From positions 1-64,000 of the forward strand of contig NZ_PPRN01000036.1 in assembly GCF_002902685.1 (NCBI RefSeq): a DNA stretch of 64,000 nucleotides, given 5' to 3'. Both the position numbers and the translations under genes were made by a program. The notes under the pieces were generated by a model. That model searched no databases, was not told the origin of the DNA, and was given only the letters and a program-made list of their open reading frames with translations. Shown here one piece after another: positions 25,648 through 34,495 of the stretch; position 1 is the stretch's first letter; each line of letters begins with the position of its first letter. Source of the DNA: Staphylococcus pettenkoferi (lineage in GTDB: Bacteria; Bacillota; Bacilli; Staphylococcales; Staphylococcaceae).

Positions 25648-27006
25648 ATGTTTAGTACAGTTTGGCCGCTTTTAGCTGTCGTCATTGGTATTATCATCTT
25701 GTTAGGATTAATCATTGGATTTAAACTCAATACGTTTATCGCGCTCATCGTCACGTCGATAGTTACAGCTTTATTATTAGGTATGCCATTAAACAAGATT
25801 ATGGGTACGATCGAGAAAGGTATGGGTGGTACGTTAGGTCACATCGCACTCATCTTTGGCTTAGGTGCCATTTTAGGTAAGCTACTGTCTGATGGCGGTG
25901 GTGCCTCACGTATTGCAGAAACGCTCATTGCGACATTTGGTCGTAAACATGTGCAATGGGCGATGCTGGTTGCGGCGTTTATCGTAGGTATTGCTTTGTT
26001 CTTTGAAGTCGGACTCGTTCTCTTAATCCCACTCGTGTTTACGATTGCGAAACGTGCCGGTGTTTCACAATTGAAACTAGGGCTGCCTATGGTGGTGGCA
26101 CTGTCAGTTACACATGGCTTCTTGCCTCCGCATCCAGGGCCAGTCGTGATTGCGAAAGAGTTACACGCGCATCTCGGTCAAGTCTTACTCTTTGGGATTA
26201 TTATCGCCATTCCAGTGACTTTAATTGCAGGGCCACTGTTTAACCGAATCGCTCAACGACTCACGCCATCTGCTTATCAGCGTGAGGGAGACATTTCAGC
26301 GCTCGGTGCACAGCGTACTTTTACTGAAGCGGAGATGCCAGGCTTTGGTGTCAGCATCCTAACAGCGCTACTTCCAGTTATACTCATGCTTATCGCAACG
26401 TTAACGGAGCTCATTACTGGCCACAGCGAGCCGAAGAATTTGGTTGAACAGGTAATTTACTTCGTCGGAACAGCTGGCACAGCCATGCTCATCGCCGTAC
26501 TCTTCGCTTTCTGGTCAATGGGCATGCGTCAACGCCGTAAAGTTTCAGATGTTATGACTTCCGTTTCAGAAGCGATCTATCCGATTGGTATGATGCTCTT
26601 AATCATTGGTGGTGGCGGTACCTTTAAACAGGTTCTGATTGATGGAGGCGTCGGTGATACGATTTCTAAAATGTTCGAAGGAACGCAGATGTCACCGATC
26701 TTATTCGCGTGGATTGTAGCGGCTGTATTACGTATCGCGCTCGGTTCGGCTACAGTTGCAGCAATATCCACGACAGGTATCGTGCTGCCACTTCTTCAAC
26801 ACTCAGATACTAACGTGGCGCTCGTAGTTCTAGCTATTGGGGCAGGTAGTGTGATTCTTTCCCACGTTAATGATGCGGGATTCTGGATGTTCAAGGAATA
26901 CTTCGGCTTGACTGTTAAAGAGACATTTTTAACTTGGTCTATGCTTGAAACGATTATTTCCGTTTCTGGAATTATTTTCATCCTATTTATCAGCCTCTTT
27001 GTGTAA
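25648..27006 (+). CDS. gntP: Gluconate:H+ symporter, GntP family
   Basis: A 452-residue GntP-family permease with about 12-14 spans. Visible blocks include GMGGTLGHIALIFGLGAILGK, ALSVTHGFLPPHPGPVV (the conserved HPGP turn) and SVILSHVNDAGFWMFKEYFG near the C terminus. AGGAGG is well placed 8 bases before ATG. It starts 42 bases after gntK, forming a two-gene gluconate uptake and activation operon. Confidence 0.93.
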   Translation: MFSTVWPLLAVVIGIIILLGLIIGFKLNTFIALIVTSIVTALLLGMPLNKIMGTIEKGMGGTLGHIALIFGLGAILGKLLSDGGGASRIAETLIATFGRKHVQWAMLVAAFIVGIALFFEVGLVLLIPLVFTIAKRAGVSQLKLGLPMVVALSVTHGFLPPHPGPVVIAKELHAHLGQVLLFGIIIAIPVTLIAGPLFNRIAQRLTPSAYQREGDISALGAQRTFTEAEMPGFGVSILTALLPVILMLIATLTELITGHSEPKNLVEQVIYFVGTAGTAMLIAVLFAFWSMGMRQRRKVSDVMTSVSEAIYPIGMMLLIIGGGGTFKQVLIDGGVGDTISKMFEGTQMSPILFAWIVAAVLRIALGSATVAAISTTGIVLPLLQHSDTNVALVVLAIGAGSVILSHVNDAGFWMFKEYFGLTVKETFLTWSMLETIISVSGIIFILFISLFV

Positions 27007-27038
27007 AAGATAAGTTCTAGAAACCTATGAGAAAACGA

Positions 27039-27226
27039 TGTCATTAGCAATAACAAGCGAAGATATTAAAAAAGAAATTGAGGTTTATGACTATTTTGTG
27101 AAATGAATCACAAATCTATTTAAATTTGCAACTAATCATAGTAATATATGGGCTGTAAAGGATAACTGGACTCAAGAAAGAATTAGTGAGATAGCAAGTG
27201 AGATTATAATAGAGTATAAAGACTAA
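27039..27226 (+). pseudogene. Remnant of an unrecognised gene
   Basis: Two adjacent coding-like pieces in different frames: MSLAITSEDIKKEIEVYDYFVK then a stop at 27107, and an open stretch from 27119 reading NIWAVKDNWTQERISEIASE up to a stop at 27226, with no start of its own. A frameshifted, truncated gene is the simplest reading. I cannot name the family. Confidence 0.35.
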
Positions 27227-27229
27227 AAC

Positions 27230-27535
27230 GACACTTTTTTATAGTCAGCTATCATAGTAATAATTCCTTCAGAAGTACACAGTTATGATATTTACATTCA
27301 TACCTTCAATCCCTCGGTATGATCATAATGTAAGTGGCGCAGTCGTTTAACTTGAATTTCCTTTGTTGACGCTAAGTGCTATATCTATCATGTTCGAAGT
27401 TGCTTATGCCATGTTAACACGACTGTAACCATTCATGGCACGATGAAAAGTCCCGACATTGTGCTCATGTAGTCCCTAATTCTATTAGCCCCTAGTAGAA
27501 GTTTCATGATTTAGTTAAACGCCCTTTAAAATGAT
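27230..27535. other. Gene-free stretch with a hairpin
   Basis: No reading frame. TTACATTCATACC (27292-27304) can pair with GGTATG and ATGTAA (27316-27333) around a loop with an AATCCCTC motif; C-rich UCCC loops are common in staphylococcal small RNAs. This may be a separate RNA or decayed sequence. Confidence 0.3.
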
Positions 27536-27538
27536 GAG

Positions 27539-27680
27539 ATGAGAATGGGGCCATCCAGAAAGTCTGTACCTCAACAGTACAAACTAGGTGCCGTCCAGCG
27601 GTATTCTCTGCCCGAGTTATTTCTGTGATACGGTCTCATTCTAAAAGCCCTAGCCATTATCAATAGGCTAGGGCTTTTGC
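27539..27680 (+). ncRNA. Candidate trans-acting small RNA
   Basis: About 142 bases from a TAAAAT -10 box (27527-27532) to a strong terminator, with no open frame. It contains a GTCTGTAC/GTACAAAC stem (27561 region), a G-run (ATGGGGCC) near the 5' end and an ATGAGA/TCTCAT pairing of the two ends. Size and the G-run recall the carbon-regulated RsaI (RsaOG) RNA of staphylococci, but I cannot align it from memory and leave it unnamed. Confidence 0.5.
27650..27680. terminator. Terminator of candidate small RNA, bidirectional
   Basis: AAAAGCCCTAGCC and GGCTAGGGCTTTT pair perfectly. It ends the candidate RNA on the plus strand and can serve the convergent gene at 27700 on the minus strand. Confidence 0.9.
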
Positions 27681-27699
27681 TTATGGTATAGGCTTCGTT

Positions 27700-27972
27700 T
27701 TAGACGTAAGCTTTAAAGTTACGTTTAATTTCATTAAAGGAATATACTAAGTTATACATACGCATGCGAATACTATCTTCAGACACAGCAGGTATTCTAA
27801 GATGACTGCTCTTGCCTACGAAACGACGAAACTCTCGTTCTGCATACTTTCTATCTGCGAGACGCATCTCTAACCATTCCTCATCACTATATAATTCTTG
27901 GAAGTTGAAGTCGAAACTTGTCTTCGCTTTTTGTTCACGTAATGCTTGAATACGTTCTTCAAAATTTAACAT
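27700..27972 (-). CDS. Hypothetical protein, 90 residues
   Basis: A small charged protein without membrane segments, beginning MLNFEERIQALREQKAK and rich in Arg and Glu (WLEMRLADRKYAEREFRRF). Predicted mostly helical. AAAGGGTG lies 7 bases before the ATG at 27972. The open frame extends upstream to 28116, but the extension has no ribosome site and crosses a class C repeat relic, so I reject it. Family not recognised. Confidence 0.6.
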   Translation of the reverse strand: MLNFEERIQALREQKAKTSFDFNFQELYSDEEWLEMRLADRKYAEREFRRFVGKSSHLRIPAVSEDSIRMRMYNLVYSFNEIKRNFKAYV

Positions 27973-28067
27973 GATTCTTTCACCCTTTTTTATAAAATTC
28001 ATCCCGAAAAAGTGCTTTCCATCTATTTTACCAGAATAATGAGTAGAACAGAAATTTATGTTGTTAT

Positions 28068-28145
28068 TTTGTGTTTTCAATTTTGGAACACTCACTTGCT
28101 TCTCCCCCATAAGCAAGCGAAAGCCATAACATTGAAAATTAAAGT
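28068..28145 (+). repeat. Class C repeat relic
   Basis: TTTTCAA at the left and CATTGAAAATT at the right are the inner arms of class C elements, and CCATAAGCAAGCGAAAG matches the right arm of C1. The central core is deleted, leaving a short hairpin (ACTTGCTT with AAGCAAG). The surrounding 27973-28289 gap holds no other feature I can see. Confidence 0.6.
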
Positions 28146-28289
28146 TATTGTGATTTCTCCTATATTTTCTACATCAAATTTTCACTTCATAAGTCGAGTG
28201 AAAATATTAAATTTATTATCTTTGAAGTGATATACTTTAATAAAACGTATGGTTTAATCATATTCATTTTAAAAAATAAAGGGGAATGA

Positions 28290-28724
28290 ATGACTATGGG
28301 ATATATTTCAGAGTTATTTAATGAAGAAGAAGTAACACATGCATTTGAAGTGATCAAACAATTACGTACTCATTTAACGAAAGATCAATATTTGGATTTA
28401 GTCACTGATTCCATCAAAGATGATGGCTACCGTATGTTTGGGATGTACGAAGGTAGTGAAATCGTCGCAGTGTTAGCGTTCCAATCGATGACGACATTGT
28501 ATTATGGTCGCTATATTTGGATTACGGATTTAGTAGTGGATGAAGCATGGCGTTCTAAAGATTATGGTGCGCGTCTCTTGTCTTATATTGAAACATGGGC
28601 TGAAGAACAAGGTTATGACTGCATTGCTTTATCTTCCGATTTGGAGAAAGAACGTGCGCATCAATTTTACACTGATAAGATGAACTATGATAAAGTGAGT
28701 TATGTGTTTAAGAAAGAATTGTAA
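28290..28724 (+). CDS. GNAT family N-acetyltransferase
   Basis: A 144-residue GNAT enzyme. The acetyl-CoA region reads WITDLVVDEAWRSKDYGARLL (about residues 89-109) and the C-terminal strand DCIALSSDLEKERAHQFY follows in the family order. GGGG precedes the ATG at 5 bases; a second ATG two codons on is possible. Sixteen bases separate it from the SDR gene, so the two form an operon. Acceptor substrate unknown. Confidence 0.85.
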   Translation: MTMGYISELFNEEEVTHAFEVIKQLRTHLTKDQYLDLVTDSIKDDGYRMFGMYEGSEIVAVLAFQSMTTLYYGRYIWITDLVVDEAWRSKDYGARLLSYIETWAEEQGYDCIALSSDLEKERAHQFYTDKMNYDKVSYVFKKEL

Positions 28725-28740
28725 GAGAAAGGGAGATTAG

Positions 28741-29442
28741 ATGACCCAACTTCAATATAAAGTAGCGGTTGTGACTGGCGCGAGTAGTGGTATTGGTAAA
28801 GGTATTGCTACGGCGCTTGCAGAACGTCAAGTCCAACTTGTACTGGCAGGCCGCAATCAAGCGCGTTTAGAAGAAACGGCGAACCATTTAAAGGAAACAT
28901 ACAATGCCCAAGTTGAAACGGTGATTACTGATGTGACGCAACGCCGACAGGTCGAACAACTTGTGGAACAAGCGAAGTCTCATTATGGTCATCTCGATGT
29001 CATCGTGAACAGTGCAGGTCAGATGCTGTCGCCAGCGATTACTGACGGTGATGTTGAGGCATGGGAGACGATGATTGATGTGAATGTGAAGGGCACGTTG
29101 TATGGTATCAATGCTGCTTTACCGCATTTTAAAAAGCAAGGTTCAGGTCATATTATCAATATTGCGTCTATCTCAGGCTTTGAGGTGACGAAACAAAGTA
29201 CGATGTATAGTGCGACGAAAGCAGCGATCCATACGATTACGCAAGGTCTGGAGAAAGAGCTCGCACGTACGGGTATCAGAGTGACGAGTATTTCGCCTGG
29301 TATGGTGGACACACCGATGGGCAGTGGTGACTCTGGCGATCGTAAGAAGCTTGAAGCGAAGAATATTGCTGAAGCGGTCGTTTATGCGCTTGAACAACCA
29401 AGTCATGTCAATGTCAATGAAATTACAGTTAGACCAGTATAG
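28741..29442 (+). CDS. Short-chain dehydrogenase/reductase
   Basis: A 233-residue classical SDR. NAD(P) loop [12 protein letters not shown] (residues 13-24), NSAG near 90, the catalytic Ser (NIASISG) and YSATK motif with Tyr and Lys, and SPGMVDTP after strand 6. AGRN after strand 2 suggests NADP preference. GGGAG precedes the ATG. Co-transcribed with the GNAT gene. Substrate unknown. Confidence 0.9.
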   Translation: MTQLQYKVAVVTGASSGIGKGIATALAERQVQLVLAGRNQARLEETANHLKETYNAQVETVITDVTQRRQVEQLVEQAKSHYGHLDVIVNSAGQMLSPAITDGDVEAWETMIDVNVKGTLYGINAALPHFKKQGSGHIINIASISGFEVTKQSTMYSATKAAIHTITQGLEKELARTGIRVTSISPGMVDTPMGSGDSGDRKKLEAKNIAEAVVYALEQPSHVNVNEITVRPV

Positions 29443-29448
29443 AAGAGA

Positions 29449-29500
29449 TGAAAAAGACAGCTACCTCCACGCTAATTGGAAGAAGGTAGCTGTCTTATTT
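29449..29500. terminator. Bidirectional terminator between SDR gene and dsdA
   Basis: AAGACAGCTACCT and AGGTAGCTGTCTT form a perfect 13-bp stem between convergent genes. Confidence 0.85.
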
Positions 29501-29511
29501 ATATTGACGTA

Positions 29512-30831
29512 TCAGTTAGATTCGGCTAAATCGTAAAGGTGTTTACCATAGGCGATATTCTCGCTCATTTCGTCCTCAGGTACCATTGCGCCACCAGTTG
29601 ACCAAACGATATGGTTAGCTTGTGCCGTCGGGATACCGTCTTCTTCAGCGAGTTTAAGCGTAGTTTTAATACCGGCAAAGCCTGCTGTTGCTGACGGTTC
29701 CACGTGTACGTTTTCCGTATAAGAAAGGAGATAAAGGTACGTATAAAGACGAGCATCATTCACAGTGCAACTGCCGTATAATAACGTATCCATCATCTCG
29801 CTCACGAGACGAGAAGGACGACCTACTGCCAGTCCATCCGCTTCAGTCCGCCCATCTAAACCAATATCGCGCACACTAATCTCATCGTAGAATTGAGTGA
29901 GTAGCCCTAGAGTCATGCATGGCGCGTGCGTCGGTTCAATAAAGATGCAATAAACATGTTCGCCGAGAACTTGATGTAGCCCAAATGTGATACCTCCAGG
30001 CGCGCCACCAACACCACAAGGTAAGTAGACGAAGAGCGGATGTTCAGCATCGACTGTAATATCTTGTGCTCGTAATTGCTCTTGAAGTCTCAACGCAGCA
30101 ACGGCATAACCTAAGAAGAGATGTTTAGAATCTTCATCGTCAATAAAGTGACATCTTGGGTCATCTTTCGCCGTTTCACGACCTTCTGCCACAGCGTATT
30201 GATAATCGGACTTGTATTCTATAACTTCTACGCCATAATCACGTAATAACGCTTTCTTCCATTCACGTGCATCTTGCGACATATGAACTTGAACGTTGAA
30301 GCCCAATTTTGCGCTCATGATACCAATGCTGAGTCCTAAATTTCCAGTTGAACCAACTGCAATGGTATGTTTGCCAAATAGTTCTTGGTAACGTGAGGAA
30401 GCGAGTATAGAATAATCATCGTTAACACTCAGATTCCCCTCATCCAGCGCAATCTTTTCGGCAATCGTTAAGACTTCGTATATGCCACCCCGCGCTTTAA
30501 CTGAGCCAGAAATAGGGAGAGCGTGATCGCATTTTAACCATAACCGACCCTCAAGTTCGAAATCATCGAGCTGTACTAAGTGTTCACGCATGTGATTGAT
30601 AGCTACGAGCGACGATTCAATGATGCCTGAGTGGGAAGCAGTCTCCGGAAAGACACTTTGTATGTAAGGTGCGAAACGTTGGAGGCGTGCGGATGCCTCT
30701 TCGATATCGGAATAGGTCAAAGGCCAGTCTTGCGTATGATGGAACCGTGGATTCTTCCAATATATCGGCTCGTAATCCGCCATGTCATATATCAATTCAT
30801 ACTTTTTCTTTAAATGTGCAACGTCTTTCAT
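29512..30831 (-). CDS. dsdA: D-serine dehydratase
   Basis: A 439-residue PLP enzyme deaminating D-serine to pyruvate and ammonia. The lysine that binds PLP lies in [10 protein letters not shown] (about residue 115), the phosphate loop in [11 protein letters not shown], and [14 protein letters not shown] is the second cofactor region. Length equals that of E. coli DsdA. GAGGTG is seven bases before ATG 30831; the GTG at 30840 overlaps the ribosome site. No dsdC or D-serine permease is adjacent. In staphylococci this gene is patchy and tied to urinary or skin niches, where it detoxifies D-serine (established for S. saprophyticus). Confidence 0.93.
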   Translation of the reverse strand: MKDVAHLKKKYELIYDMADYEPIYWKNPRFHHTQDWPLTYSDIEEASARLQRFAPYIQSVFPETASHSGIIESSLVAINHMREHLVQLDDFELEGRLWLKCDHALPISGSVKARGGIYEVLTIAEKIALDEGNLSVNDDYSILASSRYQELFGKHTIAVGSTGNLGLSIGIMSAKLGFNVQVHMSQDAREWKKALLRDYGVEVIEYKSDYQYAVAEGRETAKDDPRCHFIDDEDSKHLFLGYAVAALRLQEQLRAQDITVDAEHPLFVYLPCGVGGAPGGITFGLHQVLGEHVYCIFIEPTHAPCMTLGLLTQFYDEISVRDIGLDGRTEADGLAVGRPSRLVSEMMDTLLYGSCTVNDARLYTYLYLLSYTENVHVEPSATAGFAGIKTTLKLAEEDGIPTAQANHIVWSTGGAMVPEDEMSENIAYGKHLYDLAESN

Positions 30832-30911
30832 ATATTTCACCTCAACAACGTATTACAATAATTATAATAACTATAATAGGTCGTCAATATTATGTAAAGG
30901 GAGGGTTCAAG

Positions 30912-31715
30912 ATGCGTGTCGTAGTCATCGGTGCGAATGGCCGTCTCAGCCAAACACTCATCCGTCAGTTAAAAGGGTCATTGGTTAAGCAAACACATCC
31001 AATTTATCATTTGAACACTCATGATGTGAATGTGCTCCATCTTGAGGAACTTCAAGTAGAGCTAGAGCAAGAAGATTATGTAGTGTATCTTCAAACATCA
31101 TCTACGTTACCTCATGGGTTATTGCAAGGTGACACCCGTGCAATGCATGAACTAGCGCTTGAATATATCACTTCAATCGTTTCTGGTGTTTCTGTAGTAC
31201 AGTCGCATTCCTCATCGACGCAACGGTTACTAAAGCGAGCTACATCAACAAAGCGCGCATTAAGTCGTATGTTCGATAAACGCAGTTCGCATAGACCTGT
31301 GCGTCGAGTGTACTCGTTCCAACAGCTCGAACATGTGAAGATTCAAAGTGCGAACGAAGCAGTTCAAAGCTATGCACGTTACTTACAGCGTCTGACACTC
31401 GGTCTCGTTACGGTAGACACGCGCTATCCACGGTACGACATTTGCTTGTTGAATCGTCTGCCGCTCATTAAGATGGCGCAAAGTGTGGTCACGCCTACTG
31501 AAGTACACTTATCCATTGTAGGAGGTGTGCTTGCGCGAACGTTACCTTCTCATGTTCCGCAACCCCAATTTATTTTTAAAATTAATCAAGCGAGGGGAAC
31601 GTTACTCACAGCTCTGATACACTTTCGACCACGTTTGCCGTGGCTTGTATATCGACTCACTCAGGCGCCACTGCATCAATGGGTGATGCGAGTATTCGGG
31701 TGTATATTACGCTAA
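30912..31715 (+). CDS. NAD(P)-binding Rossmann protein of unknown function
   Basis: A 267-residue protein. The N-terminal MRVVVIGANGRLSQTLIRQL is a clear Rossmann nucleotide loop of the extended-SDR/NmrA type, but the later catalytic YxxxK motif is not visible and the second half is basic and unusual. AAAGGGAGGG precedes the ATG. The frame is open upstream to 30669, overlapping dsdA, without support. It is divergent from dsdA with 80 bases between them, so a shared control region is possible. Confidence 0.65.
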   Translation: MRVVVIGANGRLSQTLIRQLKGSLVKQTHPIYHLNTHDVNVLHLEELQVELEQEDYVVYLQTSSTLPHGLLQGDTRAMHELALEYITSIVSGVSVVQSHSSSTQRLLKRATSTKRALSRMFDKRSSHRPVRRVYSFQQLEHVKIQSANEAVQSYARYLQRLTLGLVTVDTRYPRYDICLLNRLPLIKMAQSVVTPTEVHLSIVGGVLARTLPSHVPQPQFIFKINQARGTLLTALIHFRPRLPWLVYRLTQAPLHQWVMRVFGCILR

Positions 31716-31733
31716 ATGAATACGAGAAATAGA

Positions 31734-31785
31734 AAAATGGCACGTCTGCAATATGATTCTGCAGCAACGTGCCATTCATTTTAAT
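31734..31785. terminator. Bidirectional terminator before abgT-like gene
   Basis: AATGGCACGT and ACGTGCCATT pair, with an inner CTGCA/TGCAG stem; T-rich on the plus side. Confidence 0.8.
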
Positions 31786-31799
31786 ATAAGTGTAAAGTG

Positions 31800-33335
31800 C
31801 TACATGTGTAATACGCCACCAGGGCCGAGTGGAATACCGAGTAAGTACCAAATGATGATAAAGATTGGCCATACGATACTCAAGATGACGGTGTAAGGCA
31901 TCAAGCTGGATAAGAGTGAACCCAGTTTCATGTTCTCGTCATATTTCTGCGCATATTGTAGTAGTAATGGTAGATACGGCATCATCGGTGTAATAGGGTT
32001 ACTGATTGAATCCCCAATACGATACAGCATTTGTGTTAAAGCCGGGTGGAAGCCGAGCAACATCAACATCGGTATAAAGATCGGCGCGAGTAATCCCCAT
32101 TTAGCAGACGCACTACCGATGAGCATATTGATAATAGCGCTCAAGAGAATGACTCCGATGATGAGCACGACGCCATTCTGACCTTTGAGTGCTTCAGCGC
32201 CCTTAACTGCGATGACCACGCCGAGATTACTCCATTGTAGAAATCCTAAGACTTGTGCTGCGAAGAATACGATGACGATAAAGGAACCCATGGATGACAT
32301 GGAATCTGCAAGCATGCGACCGAGATCTTTCGTATCTTTAAATTCCTTCATCATAAAGCCATAGATCAAACCTGGAACTAAGAACAGTAATAAGATAATC
32401 AGCGCGATACCGTTAAACAATGGCGCATCGTCAATGAGACTTCCCGTTTTCGCATTGCGCAAGAAACTGTTATGTGGTAAAGCGCACAGAATGATACCAA
32501 TCAAGACGACGACCATCCCGATATTAGCCCACATGAGTGCACGACTTTCTTGAGGTGTCAGATCTTGTGTAGAACTATCAACCTCGATTTGTGCGTCAGA
32601 TGTATCGAATTTGCCGAGTCGTGGAATGACGAATTTCATCGTTACCCAATAAACGGCTGGAAGTAGGATAATCACACTTGCGGCGATAAAGTACCAGTTC
32701 ATCGCCACGTTAATCTTCGTGTGATCTGAGACGATACGTGTTGCAGGTTCGGTAAAAGCATACGTCATCGCATCCGACATACCTAGCATGAGATTCGCCG
32801 CAAAGCCTCCCAATGATGAAGCGTACGCCATGGCTAGTCCAGCAATAGGGTGATAGCCTAATTTGATAAAGACCATCGCTGTAAGTGGTGGTAGGATGAT
32901 AGGTGCTGCGTCTCCTGCCGCGTTACCAAGAATACCGATAATGATAATAGAGGGTACAATCAGCTTCTTTGGTGCTTTATGTACCACTTGTACGAGTAAT
33001 TTATCGAAATAACCTGATTTCTCAGCGACTCCGACACCTAGCATTACCGCAAGTACGATACCAAGTGCAGGAAACTCAGAGAAATTCTTAATAGCATCAT
33101 TAAGAATCATGCGCAAGCCATCGATACTTAAGATATTCTTAACTTCTACGACTTTCCCAGTGCCGGGGTGTTTCACTGAAACATTGAAGAGTGAAACGAG
33201 CCATGTAATAACGGCTAGCGCGACACAAATGAGAAAGAATAGAATACTTGGGTCAGGTAAGCGATTCCCCACATGTTCGACCCCGTTAAGAAACTTATTA
33301 AAGATTCCTGTCTTCTTTTTCGTTTGTTCTGTCAT
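31800..33335 (-). CDS. AbgT family transporter
   Basis: A 511-residue AbgT-family membrane protein. Seen: the N-terminal FLNGVEHVGNRLPDPSILF signature, GNAAGDAAPIILPPLTAMVF, and GSASAKWGLLAPIFIPM in the second hairpin region. E. coli AbgT imports p-aminobenzoyl-glutamate; other members (MtrF, YdaH) export sulfonamides. Which applies here is not decidable. AAGGGG precedes the ATG. The M42 aminopeptidase gene lies nearby on the same strand but with an SDR gene on the opposite strand between, so the two are not an operon. Confidence 0.88.
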   Translation of the reverse strand: MTEQTKKKTGIFNKFLNGVEHVGNRLPDPSILFFLICVALAVITWLVSLFNVSVKHPGTGKVVEVKNILSIDGLRMILNDAIKNFSEFPALGIVLAVMLGVGVAEKSGYFDKLLVQVVHKAPKKLIVPSIIIIGILGNAAGDAAPIILPPLTAMVFIKLGYHPIAGLAMAYASSLGGFAANLMLGMSDAMTYAFTEPATRIVSDHTKINVAMNWYFIAASVIILLPAVYWVTMKFVIPRLGKFDTSDAQIEVDSSTQDLTPQESRALMWANIGMVVVLIGIILCALPHNSFLRNAKTGSLIDDAPLFNGIALIILLLFLVPGLIYGFMMKEFKDTKDLGRMLADSMSSMGSFIVIVFFAAQVLGFLQWSNLGVVIAVKGAEALKGQNGVVLIIGVILLSAIINMLIGSASAKWGLLAPIFIPMLMLLGFHPALTQMLYRIGDSISNPITPMMPYLPLLLQYAQKYDENMKLGSLLSSLMPYTVILSIVWPIFIIIWYLLGIPLGPGGVLHM

Positions 33336-33557
33336 AATTACAACCCCTTCCCTTTGGGTTAGAGTGAGTATAACAAGTTAGAGATTAAAATAAAACAATT
33401 TTCCGAAAATTAATAGTAAGAATCATCGTGAAGCCTTACATAGTGCTAGTAGAGATGATGTAACTTATTTTCAAGGCGTTTAAGTTGTGATGAGGAGTGG
33501 AATTTTAAAAATAAGTTCATTTTAGTATCAAGAAAGAGATAAAGGAGAATCAAAGTC

Positions 33558-34373
33558 ATGAGAATGAAAGATAAAATTGTCGTAGTGACTGGGGCACATA
33601 CAGGAATTGGTGCTGCATCAGCGAAAGCATTAGCTGAAGAAGGGGCGCACGTGCTTGCAGTCGATGTAGATAAAGGTGTGGAAGAGACGGTAGAAGAGAT
33701 TAAAGAAGCGGGCAATCAAGCTTCCGCGTTTATCGTGGACATTTCTGAACAAAGTGAAGTTGAGACATTCGCTGAGACATTGAAATCTCAATATGGCCAC
33801 ATTGACGCCTTATTCAATAATGCAGGTGTAGATAATAGTGCGGGTCGTATCCATGAATATCCTGTTGAAGTGTTTGACCGCATTATGGGTGTCGATTTAC
33901 GCGGTACGTTTATGATGACGAAATATTTAATCCCGCTCATGTTGGATAACGGTGGTTCAATCATCAATACGGCATCTTTCTCAGGCCAGGCGGCAGACCT
34001 TTACCGCTCAGGTTACAATGCAGCGAAAGGCGGCGTGATTAACTTCACACGTTCTACCGCGATTGAGTATGGTCGTGAAAATATTCGCGCGAATGCCATT
34101 GCGCCAGGTACGATTGAAACACCGCTCGTAGATAAATTGTCAGGTACTGAAGAAGAGGAATCAGGTCGTAGTTTCCGTGAAACTCAAAAATGGGTGACAC
34201 CACTAGGCCGCTTAGGTTCTCCGGATGAAGTAGCGAAACTCGTTGTCTTCCTCGCTTCAGACGATAGTTCATTTATCACTGGAGAAACAATCACGATTGA
34301 TGGTGGTGTGATGGCATACACATGGCCAGGTGAAATGTTAAGTGACGACAGTTGGAAACGCACAACAAAATAA
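33558..34373 (+). CDS. Short-chain dehydrogenase/reductase, FabG-like
   Basis: A 271-residue classical SDR: TGAHTGIGAASAKAL cofactor loop, DVDKG after strand 2 (Asp, so NAD preferred), NNAGVDNS, catalytic Ser in TASFSG, YNAAKGG with Tyr and Lys, and IDGG in the C-terminal part. AAAGGAG precedes the ATG. Similar proteins are often labelled glucose dehydrogenase or 3-oxoacyl-ACP reductase; the substrate is unknown. Single gene ended by a complex hairpin. Confidence 0.9.
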   Translation: MRMKDKIVVVTGAHTGIGAASAKALAEEGAHVLAVDVDKGVEETVEEIKEAGNQASAFIVDISEQSEVETFAETLKSQYGHIDALFNNAGVDNSAGRIHEYPVEVFDRIMGVDLRGTFMMTKYLIPLMLDNGGSIINTASFSGQAADLYRSGYNAAKGGVINFTRSTAIEYGRENIRANAIAPGTIETPLVDKLSGTEEEESGRSFRETQKWVTPLGRLGSPDEVAKLVVFLASDDSSFITGETITIDGGVMAYTWPGEMLSDDSWKRTTK

Positions 34374-34389
34374 TTGAAGGTAATATAAA

Positions 34390-34478
34390 ACTCCCACGTG
34401 GGAAGAGGATAGTAGGATTGGCATTGTGTTGAAATACCAGTGTCTACCTTGTTCTCTCACTCAGCGTGGGAGTCATTT
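34390..34478. terminator. Long closed hairpin between convergent genes
   Basis: ACTCCCACG (34391-34399) and CGTGGGAGT (34465-34473) close a stretch of about 80 bases with further internal pairing (for example CCAGTGTC region). It probably ends both convergent transcripts; its size would also allow a small RNA. Confidence 0.5.
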
Positions 34479-34495
34479 ATGTGACGAGATACGAT

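Noticed and set aside
27230..27540. Resemblance of the gap after gntP to RNAIII (short words such as AGTGCTAT after TTTCCTT)
   Set aside because: No delta-haemolysin frame, no agr genes and no overall alignment; the words are short enough to be chance.
27973..28116. N-terminal extension of the 90-residue protein
   Set aside because: The extension has no ribosome site and is partly encoded by a class C repeat relic; the ATG at 27972 has an AAAGGGTG site.
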